NCBI GenBank assembly: GCA_015680685.1 | Contig: MNCI01004050.1 | Span: 341,744-405,743, forward strand | Source of the DNA: Gnetum montanum | Taxonomy: Eukaryota > Streptophyta > Gnetopsida > Gnetales > Gnetaceae | Reading direction: 5' to 3' | DNA: 64,000 nucleotides | Shown: piece by piece, positions 9,711 to 20,014 of the stretch | Layout: each line of letters opens with the position of its first letter | How positions within the stretch are numbered: position 1 is the stretch's first letter | The notes under the pieces: generated by a model | Database searches by the model: none | Told to the model about the DNA's origin: nothing | What the model saw: the letters and a program-made list of their open reading frames with translations, nothing else | Position numbers and translations under genes: made by a program

Positions 9711-10998
9711 CCTTTCATTTTTCCTTATTTTCATGATGCTAACATTGTTTGCTATGTGTTGTAGCGGTGGTTTCCTTAGCTAAGGTGATAGTGGTTACCA
9801 TGGATCACATAGAGGACACCCTTATCATGAAATATGGGGATGTGAAGGGTGTGCAACACTAGTTGTGCCACAAAGAATTAGATGCATTAATGACTCAACT
9901 CATGCATGTTGGTTAATGGACCAATTTTTGACCCTTAGCCCAATTACCCCAATGGTAAAAATGGTTACCATCATTAACTCCTTTAGTAGTTACATCAGGT
10001 AGTTTTTCACCTAGGTGCATGGTGTGACGATAGTGTTGGACCTTAGCGAAGCCTTCTTTGCTGATCTCTTTGGCATGCCTATTGACAACCTAATGGTGTC
10101 AATAAGGCTAGTAGGGAGGTGGACCATAAAGATAAGTTCAAGTACTAGTTGGGGGCCACTCAATCTCACAAAGGCATACTAATCAAAGATGTGCTAGTGC
10201 CTAAGGTATGGGAGCTCTACCCTCTGTTCCATGCTTGTGGCTCTTTAAAGTTGCTTTCCCAAGGAAAGATCCTAGGGGTGGAATAGGCATGGATGATGAA
10301 GGAGGTGCTGCTAGAGGGCACAAGGTTCAATTAGGCCATGTACATAGTCACCGACCTACATGCAGAGATTTCTAAGCTTCGATTCAACCTTCAGGTGAGG
10401 TCCTATGAAGGTTTGTAGAGATTTTGGTCCTTCGAGATGATAAACAACGGATGGTACAGGACTGTGAGCAACTATCTAGGCCATGGATCAAGCATCTATT
10501 CTCAACCACACATGCACAGTATCCCCTAGAGGGGATCAATGAGTCATTATCAATAACAACCAAGGATCCCATGGGGCACTCACATTATTCATGTGATCGT
10601 ATAGGTGAGGATCCTCCAATTGGCACCAAGGATGTAAGCAAGGTGGATTGCTACATAGAAGAGATGGTGGGGCCATCCAAGGCCAAGATCAAGAGGTTAT
10701 GTCCTCCTTAGGAAGCTACCCCTAAGATTAGGAAGCCAAGTAGAAAAAGGATCCACATCAAGCTACAAAGCTTGTGGGAAGATGTTGCAGGTTAGTATGT
10801 GTAGCTTCTTAGATTCCTTAGTTACATTTATGTATATATTATTATTTTTATGTTTTTCTTTTGTTCTATTCTATTGATTAGCTAATGATGTGCTATATGT
10901 GATGATGTGCTAATGTGTATGTGTGTTAATTGTAGAAAACGAAGAGAGGGATGCAAGAGTAGTAGCTGAGGCAGCAGCGGAGGAAGTGCCCCCCTCTG
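9711..10998 (+). pseudogene. Fragment of the antisense gene of the Tat-like family (in A)
   Basis: Coding strand opposite to the pol of A. It begins inside an intron: a branch-point-like GCTAAC (9739) and acceptor TGTTGTAG ending at 9764 are followed by exon 9765-10790. Then comes an intron 10791-10935 (donor CAG/GTTAGT, acceptor AATTGTAG) and a partial exon to about 10998. It is orthologous to C's gene at 59.0-60.3 kb, including the intron position. Stops interrupt the frame. Here it sits between protease and RNase H, where RT should be. Exon content includes MDHIED and, near 10.45 kb, a run ending in SRPWIKHLF; function not recognised. Confidence 0.75.
10791..10935 (+). other. Predicted intron of the antisense gene in A (145 bp)
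   Basis: Donor GTTAGTATGT and acceptor GTGTTAATTGTAG flank a T-rich stretch. The C copy has the same intron at 59094-59236 (143 bp) with donor GTTAGT and acceptor GTGTTAATTGCAG. Exon sequences on both sides align between the copies, which supports a true intron over a random resemblance. Confidence 0.7.
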
Positions 10999-11650
10999 CT
11001 GTAGGTGCATCATCAAGAAATTCAACTTCCAAACCTTACTTCATACCTATGTTGTTGATGGCCAAAGGGACAACATTATCACCATGGATGATAAATTCAC
11101 CACCTTCATATGAGAGGTGGATTTATTGATGAATCGAAGAGGAGACAACTCATAATTGGGCTAGCCAAGGTCTACCCAATATTAAGTTAAAGCTCAACAT
11201 TTCCTCTATGATAATGAATTCAGTAGTGGTGGGGAATTGCTCCCCTATTACAAAGGCTATGGTGACAGTGCCCCTGATGATGACATGCAACTCATTGAAG
11301 GATTTTAGACACATGATTTTTTTTGGCCTGATTTGATCCACAAGGCCTAACTTATCAACAACAGTGTATGGTATAACATTTGTTGTTGCTCTGTCATTGA
11401 TGTGCACTCTACAAATCTTGAATTTCCTAACACATATGGTGATAAACATGGGGGTTGTTATGACCTCGTCCCTCTTAGGATTAACCTTAATTACTTCATC
11501 ACAAAATGCTAGGAATGCAAAACTTGATTGTTGTAGTACAAAAGGTAATATCACTGCATGGATGGAGGTCTCATATATAGGGATGTCCTCTATAATAGGA
11601 ATAAATGTCAACATTTTCATTGGTTCTTTGTGATGGATCGATGAGGTCAT
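10999..11650 (-). pseudogene. pro: Element A aspartic protease, partly open
   Basis: A 166-codon open stretch (11650-11150) is the longest clean frame of the retroelements here. It holds the flap and core order of Ty3 retropepsins: AVILPF, VITTPMFI, then the active-site turn, VVDKLGL, and ILGRPWL at the end. The active site reads INDRAT where the family has D-S/T-G-A, so the glycine is replaced by arginine. The paralogue in C has NDRIV at the same place. Homology continues to about 10999, where the antisense gene begins. It would cut the Gag-Pol polyprotein. Confidence 0.85.
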
Positions 11651-14412
11651 GATTAGGTCTTACAAGCTTAATGTTGTGTTTTTCTACTTGAGTGCTTGTT
11701 TGACTTGGACTAATGTGTCCACAAAGTCTTTATCATCAACCATGTTTTTATTGGGCTTGACTTCTTCCATGTGGCCTAAGAGACAGATCTCTCATGGAGG
11801 TGACTTAGGCTTTGTTTTCTTGGTTTGTTTAGGGGCCTTAGTGCTCCCTAATGGTTTGCTTATTATGGCCTCTTCAATTGCCTTGGCCATGAGGATTGCA
11901 GATATGGGAATCAACTTTGGTGGACCTAGCGCACTTTGGGCTTGATGTTGCCTAGCCATCTTGTCTACAAGATGCTCATTGGGTCTCTTGTGTTTCCACC
12001 TTGAGGGCCTACTAGTGTTGCTAGCGAGGTTGCCCCTTGGAAAGGAAGGAACTGATGCGTTGGCCACTACTGGGTTTCAAGCAAGTGAGGGGCTAGCATA
12101 ATATGACACTTGGACAATGAAGGATGGCTGAATTATTGTTGTTGATGCAACTTGTAGGGGAACCCTCACTACGAAGGGTGTTGCAGGTGCTTAAGTTGGC
12201 ACTCTAATGATGAAAGGGGGCCTCGAACCCATGGGGGTCGAGGGGACCCTTACGCTACCAAAGGACACATGGACCATGAATGGCCATTGCACCGGTTCTA
12301 GCTCATCATCAATGCTAATAGTATTTATGACATATCTAGCATTGTTCTCATTTAGAGGGTCATTGTACACCCTCATAGATTGGTTTTAAGGCCTAACTAG
12401 GTTAGCACTGTCAAGTACTAGCTCACCTCTATCAATCATCCTTTGTAGATCATCATGCAAGGCTATGCAAAAATCAATGTTATGGTCAGGCAATTGCTGG
12501 TAGTGGAAAAATTGGTCTAGCCTAAAATGCATCGAGACTAGGATCTCATTCAATGCTACTGATGTAGGATTCCTTAGTACCTTGCAATACCTATTTTGTT
12601 TTTTTACAAGCATCCTTTGACATTTGCTTGCACTAGATGCATCTAGCTTTTAACAATTGATCTAGCAACTCTAAAGGTTTTAACAATGGTGAGGTGTACT
12701 TAGAACAATTCTTATGCTCAATGTTAGGCCTTAGAACAACTTGCATTATGGCCATCAAGGATGTAGGCTAGTTGGTTACCTTTATGCTAGGGTTGGTGAC
12801 CTTGTCATTAGCCAAGGCTCTGGGCTACCTAGCCATTGGCCTTGAGTTGGTTACTTTGGCCTCTTTGGCTATAGTTGCCACTATTGCATTCTGCTTTCTC
12901 TTATTCTTGTCCCTCCTTACATGCTAGTCTTTGTAGGCCACATAGGCTGGGTTCTTACTAGCTTTTATCACATCTTGTATGCCCTTGGTTTAGGTGAAGG
13001 CTTGACTTAGAGACTATGGTTCCAGGTAATATAGTTTTAACTTTATGAAGCCATTAACTACACCCTTAAAGATGGCTAGGAGGTGTGTTTCAACTATCGA
13101 CTCTCATATTTCATTTAATGAGGCACTCCAACTTTGAATAAATTTTTGCACAAGCTCTAGGTGGCCCTACTTGATTTGCATCAGTTGGTCCAAAGTTGTT
13201 TCTGACTTCAAGTTGTATTTAAAGCACATTACAAATTGTCTTAGAAGGTCCTCCAAAGAGGAGATAGAGCTTCTAGGTAATGCATAGTACCAATTTAATG
13301 CTTTGCCAGTGAGTGACATGGCAAATGTGCATATGATGGCATGTGGCCATGCTTGCAATAATAAACACTCTAATCTAAACATGACTAGATGTGCATTTGG
13401 GGTCCCCCTCGACATTGTATTTGGTGAATTAAGGCAATGGGACTTAGATTGGAAGAGTTAGAGGAGGGACCGCAGGACTTATAGGATCATCCTGGTAAAT
13501 GTTCATCACTTTGATAGTTTTAGAGGAGGAAACCTTGAGTTACTTCACCTCTTTTGTTAGGCTTTGGATCATCTGGAATGCCTGGCCTAAGTTTTGAGAT
13601 GTTCTAGCTAGTTGTGCTAGTTGTGTAATTTGTTGTTGGCCTAGTTGTATGGTCCATGGCCTAGTTGCGGGTTGTAGAATCATAGGATACACTTGATGCA
13701 TAGGGCATGCTATAGGGATGGAAATTAGGGTAGGTAATGCATACATGGGTTAGGCTAGTGCCAGGGGTGCTAACGAAACAGGTAAGACGTAGAGTGCCTA
13801 AGCTACTTGGGGTTTAGGGATAGGCCCTACATGGATGTATGGTTGAGCTGACATAGTTGCTATAGGTAATAATGGCTGAATAGGTGGCAATGATAACATG
13901 AAGGGTAATCTAAAGAAGGCTACTACATCATAATGTGTATGTTATGTCTAATGTGTCACTATCATAGGCATTGACCTAGAAGGTGACGCTAGTGCTATGA
14001 TCATCTCAAGGAGAATAGGTGAACAAGACTATTGAAGAGCTAGACTAGGGATCACTCATTGGAAGATGGTGTGGAAAGAGCCCTTGTGCTCTAAGCGAGC
14101 TTTGAACTTGTCCTCTTATTCTTTTAGGGCCTTCTCGTAGTCTATTCATAAATCACACTCACCTATTCAAATGAGTTGGGCTAACATCCAATGGTAGGGC
14201 TTTGTGAGCAGGATGATATCGAGTGAGGAGGGGATATACTCCCATCCATTCCAATGGATTAGTTCCTAGCTTCATTTTGCTTCCAGGTCTAAGCAGTCTA
14301 CATGTAGCCCTGCTTGAATATTTGTGCATATAAAGTTGTATTGCTCATTGCTTAGCACAGCATACTCTGGGTCTTAACCATGTAGTGTAAGGAATTGCCT
14401 TGGCTTTGCCAT
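11651..14412 (-). pseudogene. gag: Element A gag, degraded
   Basis: The likely start is ATG at 14412 (MAKPRQF), by alignment with C. The capsid region at 13415-13167 has the Retrotrans_gag pattern: AHLVMFRLECLL, then LTGKALNWYYALP and DLLRQFV. A decayed zinc knuckle near 12.5 kb (HYQQLPDHNIDFC, then LQRMIDRGEL) is the CxxHx..GHxTxxC type of Tat/Athila Gags with its first cysteine lost. Frames break repeatedly; there are many TAG stops in place of CAG. Gag would form the particle that packages the RNA. Confidence 0.85.
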
Positions 14413-14583
14413 TACGGGATTCCTAGGGTTGTTAATCCTAGTCTTCTATTGGATGGGCAAGTTAGCAAGTGTGCTTGGGACTAACGTTGAAGGCTATTCT
14501 AGGTTCATGGATGTGGATTAAGTTGCAAGATGGGATTGCAAGGTTTGTTGATTACAAAATACTACTAACACCACTGACTATGC

Positions 14584-14765
14584 TAACTACGCTCTCTATG
14601 CTAGAGAGTTGACTACACTTTCTACACTAGATAGCTGAGTACACTCTCTACGCTGAAGAGCTGTGTACACTCTCTACACTAGAAAGGTAACTATGCTATC
14701 TATGCCAGAAAGTTGACTATGCTCTCTACATTGGAGAGCTGATTACACTCTTTATGCTGGAGACA
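14584..14765 (-). repeat. 26-bp tandem repeat, seven units, in the leader of A
   Basis: Seven units of exactly 26 bp (starts at 14584, 14610, 14636, 14662, 14688, 14714, 14740), each like TGACTACACTCTCTACGCTAGAGAGC with substitutions but no indels. Each unit is itself a short palindrome (CTCTC...GAGAG). It lies between the primer-binding site and gag. The motif is the same as that of the U3 hairpins in the LTR. Confidence 0.95.
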
Positions 14766-15037
14766 ACTACACTCCAATTGAAAGTGTCAAGAATTTGGCA
14801 AATAGTGGATATGTGTGCTTTGGGTTGCTATGCAGGATTCTGAGGGAACTGACTATAGGGTCCAATCTACACCAACCGGTTAGTAAATAACACCTATGTT
14901 GGCATAAGATCCAACTACTATTGCATGTGTAGCAGGCCCATAGGGGTGTTACAGTCTATGTTGTCCCCAAGCTAGTAACTATGATGCAAAGAGTACCTGA
15001 GACAACCACAATGGAGTTTGAAAAAGAAAATGGTTTA

Positions 15038-15055
15038 GCCCTTCTTCTAGTGCCA
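15038..15055 (-). other. Primer-binding site of element A
   Basis: The minus strand reads TGGCACTAGAAGAAGGGC five bases after the LTR end. The same sequence with two or three differences occurs in D (157-174). It sets the transcription direction of A as leftward. I do not assign the tRNA with confidence. Confidence 0.7.
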
Positions 15056-15060
15056 AAAAC

Positions 15061-16465
15061 TATAGCAACCAAAAACGTCAATGGCTAGAACACTGAGGTC
15101 AATGGGCACACAACCTAACTCTGAATCCACATGAGGGCTTACTGGAGGTAAAGATGGGATGCCCTAAATAGTCTAGCTAATCAAATAAGGGCTTACTAAA
15201 TGCAACAAGGGTGAAACATGGTTAGCTGCAATGCTGATGTAAAATGGTGTTAAGTGTGTAGGTTGTGTTTATGGTGTTAATGGTGTTAGTGATGTTAGTG
15301 GAGTTAAGCATAGTCAAGAGTTTGACGAAGTGGATGGTGTCAACATGTGTAGATCATCGCCCAAGCATAGTTATAGGCACAGTTATGAGGTAACACAACA
15401 AAAAAATGCAAGTGCAAAAAATACAAAGAAAGACAGAGAGAGAGAGAAGTGGAACATCACCTCAAATGGGGTTGAGCATAGTTAACACCAAAAGGGATTA
15501 GGAGGTACATGGTGTACAATAGGCATAGTGGACAACATAGTCATAGTCTCAGGGATGTTTGGCTATGAAGAATGATGCTTCGCCAAGGTGTTTGCATTTG
15601 TTAGGTTGGCTGCCATAGTGTACCATTGGCTATAATGTTTTGGTGACTGCAATGGTCAATAGTGGTCTACCACTTTGTCAATATGCCCTTGGTCTTCTCC
15701 CAATCACTCCTTAGATTTTCTCACGTAAAAAATCAACCAACCTTGACAATGTTGAGGGTGTGGCTTTTTATAGATTTAGGGTTAGCAAAAGATGCAGGAT
15801 GACTTCCACGTGGTGAAGGGAATGGTTGGGACTACACTCTCACCCAACTACACTCTCCACTGGGCTAGTGGTGGTGTGCTTTGTTGTGCTCTCCCAGACT
15901 CTATGAGACTATGAGACTGTGACAATGCTACTAACTACATGTGTGTACTAAGAAAACCACAAGGTATCTAAAACAAACTTAGAGAGTACGCTCCAAGACT
16001 ACACTCTCCACACTCTCATGTGGGGTTGAGTGTAGTTACAATTTTGGCGCCAAAAAGGAAATACAAAAAGAATCATTTACTAACTATGTTTGTAGAAGGT
16101 GAGTTAGAGCTAAGCTAAGTGGTGTTGCTATGTTGTAGAGGCTGCTAGAGGCTATTCTTGCTAACTACACTCTCCACTAGAGGCTGACTACACTTTGGGT
16201 TAGGGAAGAGCATAGTCCCAGTACTGAGGAAGTTTGAAAAAAATGAGTTTCTTGCAAACTATGCTCCCCATAGGAGGCTAACTATGCTTCCAATTGGAGG
16301 TGAGCATAGTCTCAACAGTTAGCTAAAACTATGAAAAAATGGATTTCATGCTGACCACACTCTCCACTGGAGGTTGACTACACTCCCATCTGGGGAATAC
16401 CATAGTCTCAACACTTAGTCAAAACTATAGTCGGGATGCCATAGTCTAGACTTGGTGGTGTTTCA
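15061..16465 (-). repeat. 5' LTR of element A, 1405 bp
   Basis: Ends at 16465 (CA) and begins at 15061, where TG has decayed to TA. A TATA box CTATAAAAAG lies at 15764-15773 on the minus strand. A GA microsatellite seed is at about 15432-15446. About three hairpin modules lie at 16186-16223, 16256-16318 and 16355-16415. The primer-binding site follows on the left, so this is the 5' LTR. Confidence 0.9.
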
Positions 16466-16470
16466 ACAAG
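16466..16470. repeat. Target-site duplication of element A (right copy)
   Basis: ACAAG, identical to 2584-2588. Removing A and one copy restores a continuous B-type LTR. Confidence 0.9.
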
Positions 16471-17015
16471 ATTTTCTAATCAAACCATGTAGCACTTGTA
16501 AGAGATTAATTGTTTCCTTATGCATTTAATATTCATGCAATTTATGTTAATGTTTTTAAGTAATTAATTAAGATTGATTAAATAGAAAAATAAGTACGAT
16601 CACTTCGAGCATACATTTAACGGTTAGTAATCCTAATAATGCTTAACACTTGGTAACCTAGTGGCATTATAACATGTTTAGGATGTGTATGAAAAGTGGA
16701 AATGGATGCTTATGTTAGGATTAGTTAAGTGTTAGCTAGTTATTAGATTAATTAAGTAATTAAATACTTTATTCTTATTCTTAGGTGACTTAAACCCATA
16801 AAAGATAAAATGATAAAAATCATATGCCTCAGTTACACTTAACCATACACTTGCACTTCACAAGTGGAACTAGAAAGACAACGGTTGCAATAGTTAGATT
16901 CACCTCCTAGAAACTAGTGTACTTAGAGAGTTAAAGTCTATGAAATTTGACTAAATTTCTTAGTGAACATTAATGATTTGTATGGTTGGGCATAGGGTAT
17001 GCTCACTGCTCATCA
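16471..17015 (+). repeat. B0 3' LTR, right part
   Basis: Continues the LTR begun at 2276. Its sequence (AATTAATTAAG, TGTATGCTCGA-type blocks, GCTCATCA end) is a reverse-complement match to the B-type LTRs at 18988-19800 and 31017-31743. After 17015 the sequence belongs to T, with no primer-binding site, as expected for a 3' LTR. Confidence 0.85.
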
Positions 17016-17366
17016 GCTTGATAATTGACAAAAAGAAAAACTTACAAGAGTAATTGGATGTTAACATTTAATCATAAAATATATGATTAAGCTCCAATAC
17101 AAGTATAAACAAAGGATACAAAACTCTAACAAAATACTCTAGTAAGGAGATTATATTAACTTATGTAAGATAATAACAACAACAAAAACAATGTTAATAA
17201 AAACAACAATAATGACATTCATTATTATAATATAATCTTATTATTTAGTTAATAAAGTTATAACCAACGTATTGAAACACATCTAATAGCATTAAATAAT
17301 TAAAAGTACACATTAAATTAAATAATTAAACCTATGCAAATTTTAAGCTGTGACATCCATTCCTAC
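17016..17366 (-). repeat. 3' LTR (partial) and polypurine tract of chromovirus T
   Basis: On the minus strand the purine-rich GTAGGAATGGA (17356-17366) is followed by TGTCACAGCTT, a start typical of Del/Tekay-type LTRs. Only 340 bp of the LTR remain before it meets the B0 LTR at 17015/17016. It is very AT-rich and holds no gene. Confidence 0.65.
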
Positions 17367-18987
17367 AAGAATTTTTCTCTTGGAAAATGTGAGAAAATTT
17401 AGTTATCATGTCTACTTTAGTTTTCCAAGGTGCCTCTTAGTTCCCATCTCATTACCAAAGAGCCTTTACCATATGAATTATTTTATTTTGTAGTTATCTT
17501 TCTTTTCTATCTATAACCCTTATAAGATATTCTTAGTGAGTAATATTTAGTTGTAGATTTATTTCTTCCCATTATATAACATAGCTCTCATTTGGAACAT
17601 ACTTCTTTAGGAGAGAAATATGGAAGAAATCATGAATTCCTCCTAAACTTAATGGCAAGGCTAATTGATATGCTAATTTAAAAAAATTTTACTATGTTAA
17701 ATGGACCTACATATCTTGAGGCTAACTTGCCTTTCTATCCAAATCTCATCAATCCTTTGATTAGAGATACTTTTAGAAAGATATAATCACCAACATAAAA
17801 TTCAAGTGGTTTTTTTCCTAAAGTGAGTTTACTTGGTGTACCTATCTTGTGTAGTTTTAATATAATCTTAGATTGGCAAACCTGCTTTGTGGTTTGATTA
17901 ATCAAAACTTTGCTTAACTATATCCTATTCTCCATAATGGTCTAACAAATAAATGATTGACATGGCCTACAATAAAGTATCTTATAAGGAAGAACTTTGA
18001 TACTTACCTAATAACTATTGTTATAGGAAAATTCTACCAGAGATAACATTTCATTCTACTCTACCTTATATTGAAGTGTACAAGCCTAGAGCATGTCTTC
18101 CATGACTTAATTTACTTGCTTTGTTTATAAATTTTTTTAAGGATGATAAGTAGAGCATATATTTAATTTAGTGTCAAAATTTTCTTGAAATACCTCCTTA
18201 ATAAATACCTTACTGGATTAGGTATTAAGAAAATGAGAAGGTTTTGTTATCAAATCCACAACCATCATTATAGCATCATATTCTTCTAGTCCTTGATAAT
18301 TCCAAAATGAAGTCCATGCTAATGATGCACTTTTATTGAGATATGGCATGAACATGAAGTAACCCTCCTTGCTTTTGATGTTCTATTTTGACTTATTAAT
18401 AATTAAGCATTTAGAATTAAATTTAGCTATCTCTTACTTCATCTTAGGCCACCAATACTTCCTCAAGATTTAAAATATATTACCATCTTAAGAATGTATT
18501 TGATATCTTCAAGTATGAGCTTCTTTCAATAATTTCTATCTTACTACTTTGGTTATGTATAATTTGTCTTTAAATCATAACTCATACTTTTCTTTTTTTC
18601 TTTCTTTTCTATAAATAATTAGAAAAAATTTAATTTAATTTTTAGAGATTTTCTAAGCACCAAGCATCTAACTTTTGTTCTTCGATAATCTTCTACATTA
18701 AACTTGATTGCACAATTATACTATTTATTTTTTTAGTTTTCATACTAATTTCATTTGCTACTACATTTACTTTTCTAGGATGATACTTAATATTAAAATC
18801 AAAGTCTAAACACAGTTTAATATATCTTCTTTGCCAAAAATTTAATTGTGATTGATCCATAAGAAATTTTCAACTCTTATTATCTGTTCATAAAGTTAGT
18901 TTCTTCCCAGACAAATAATTTTCCTATATTTTAGTGTAAAAATAATAATTGCTAAGTTCATGTTATGTATAAGATATGTAACCTCAC
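17367..18987 (-). pseudogene. pol: Integrase and RNase H end of chromovirus T, degraded
   Basis: Minus-strand frames give the integrase C-terminus of the Tekay/Del clade near 17.68-17.83 kb: LEFYVGDYIFLKVS, then KGKLASRYVGPFNI. At 18.4-18.98 kb lie the eroded RNase H C-terminal blocks (MDQSQLN-type, then DFDF/YHPRK-type). The start of RNase H is on the far side of B1 at 31744. Stops are frequent and base composition is strongly AT-shifted, so this is an old copy. Confidence 0.8.
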
Positions 18988-19800
18988 TAATGAGTAGCGA
19001 GTAGTCCCTACGCCCAATCATACGAATCACTGGCACTCACTAAGTTATCTAGTCAAATTTCATAGACTTTAGCTCTCTACATACACTTGATCTAGGCAAT
19101 GAATTTCAAGGATGCGATTGTTATCTTTCTAGTTCCACCTTTGAGGTTTAAGGATATGGTTAAGTGTAACTAAGGTGCATGATTTGTATCATTTTTATGT
19201 TTTTCATTAAATTCATCTAAATGTAAAAATAAAGTAATTAAATATTTAATTAATCTAAGAACTAAGTAATGCCTTAACTAATTCTAACATAAGCATCCAT
19301 TCCCATCCACCGTACACATCCTAAACTTGTTCTAACACTACTAGGTTACCAAGCATTAACGTATGCTCGAGATGGTCATACTTGTGTGTGTTAATTACTT
19401 ACTATCAATTAATTAATTAAACGCATGGACAAAAATTGCATGAATAATAAATGCATTAAGGAAATATTAAACTAAGTCCAAATGTTACAAGGTTTATCAA
19501 GAAAGCTTGTCTTTATTGCCATTCACATTGGGATGTCCAGGTACATTAGTGTTCGAATAAAAATTTTTACACTTCTTGATTTCTACTGTGAGTAGTTAGA
19601 AATATTCTAACTCTCAAATGAATAAACTATAAGAGCTTCACTAAGCTATGAATGAACTAATGCCATAAATGTGATGAGTATGCACATTTATATAGGCAAG
19701 ACTAGACATTGTGTCAACACGTATGCATCAACGGGTACACATTGATGCATACGCATTGACGAGATTACGTTGACATAGTCCAATCAATTGTGACTCATCA
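18988..19800 (-). repeat. 3' LTR of B1, 813 bp
   Basis: Right edge GACTCATCA at 19800 (the minus-strand start TGATGAGTC), left edge TAATGAGTAGCG with TG decayed to TA. The ends form a short inverted repeat, TGATGAGT...ACTCATCA. U3 contains repeated CATTGATGC/CGTTGACA motifs. The polypurine tract adjoins on the right. Confidence 0.9.
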
Positions 19801-20014
19801 TACCTCCACAATTAAATAAAAAATCATCCTTGATTGAAGAAAATAAGGAATAAGTTCTTTACAAAATTTTGGGAAGGTATGGAACTATTAACTAACTGAC
19901 TAACACACATACTGCCTCAACTCACGCTAAGTGAACAAGTGTATGGATTTAGAATTTTTACAAAAATTAGTATTCATGACAACAAAATTAAACATCATTA
20001 CAAAAACTGACAAC
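19801..20014 (-). other. B1 3' UTR with polypurine tract
   Basis: TTGTGGAGGTA (minus strand, 19801-19811) abuts the LTR. The remaining 200 bp is noncoding and aligns with the same interval of B0, B2 and B3 (shared CCTTCCCAAAATTTTGTAAAG). Confidence 0.75.

Larger units (their letters stand above)
2589..16465 (-). mobile_element. Element A: Tat-like Ty3/gypsy LTR retrotransposon with both LTRs and target-site duplication
   Basis: A 13.9-kb element read on the minus strand: 5' LTR (15061-16465), primer-binding site, leader with a 26-bp tandem array, gag, protease, a sense-inverted piece of an antisense gene, RNase H tail, integrase, 3' UTR tandem repeats, a foreign CpG-rich block, 3' LTR (2589-4202). 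RT is missing. All frames are broken. The gag zinc-knuckle remnant and the integrase PPTELH motif place it in the Tat clade. It is inserted in the B0 LTR. Confidence 0.9.

Noticed and set aside
10424-10711. 95-codon plus-strand frame as an independent gene
   Set aside because: It is part of the antisense-gene exon 9765-10790 and is described there.
11364-11945. Plus-strand open frames over protease and gag of A
   Set aside because: Antisense shadows of the minus-strand protease and gag, which show clear family motifs.
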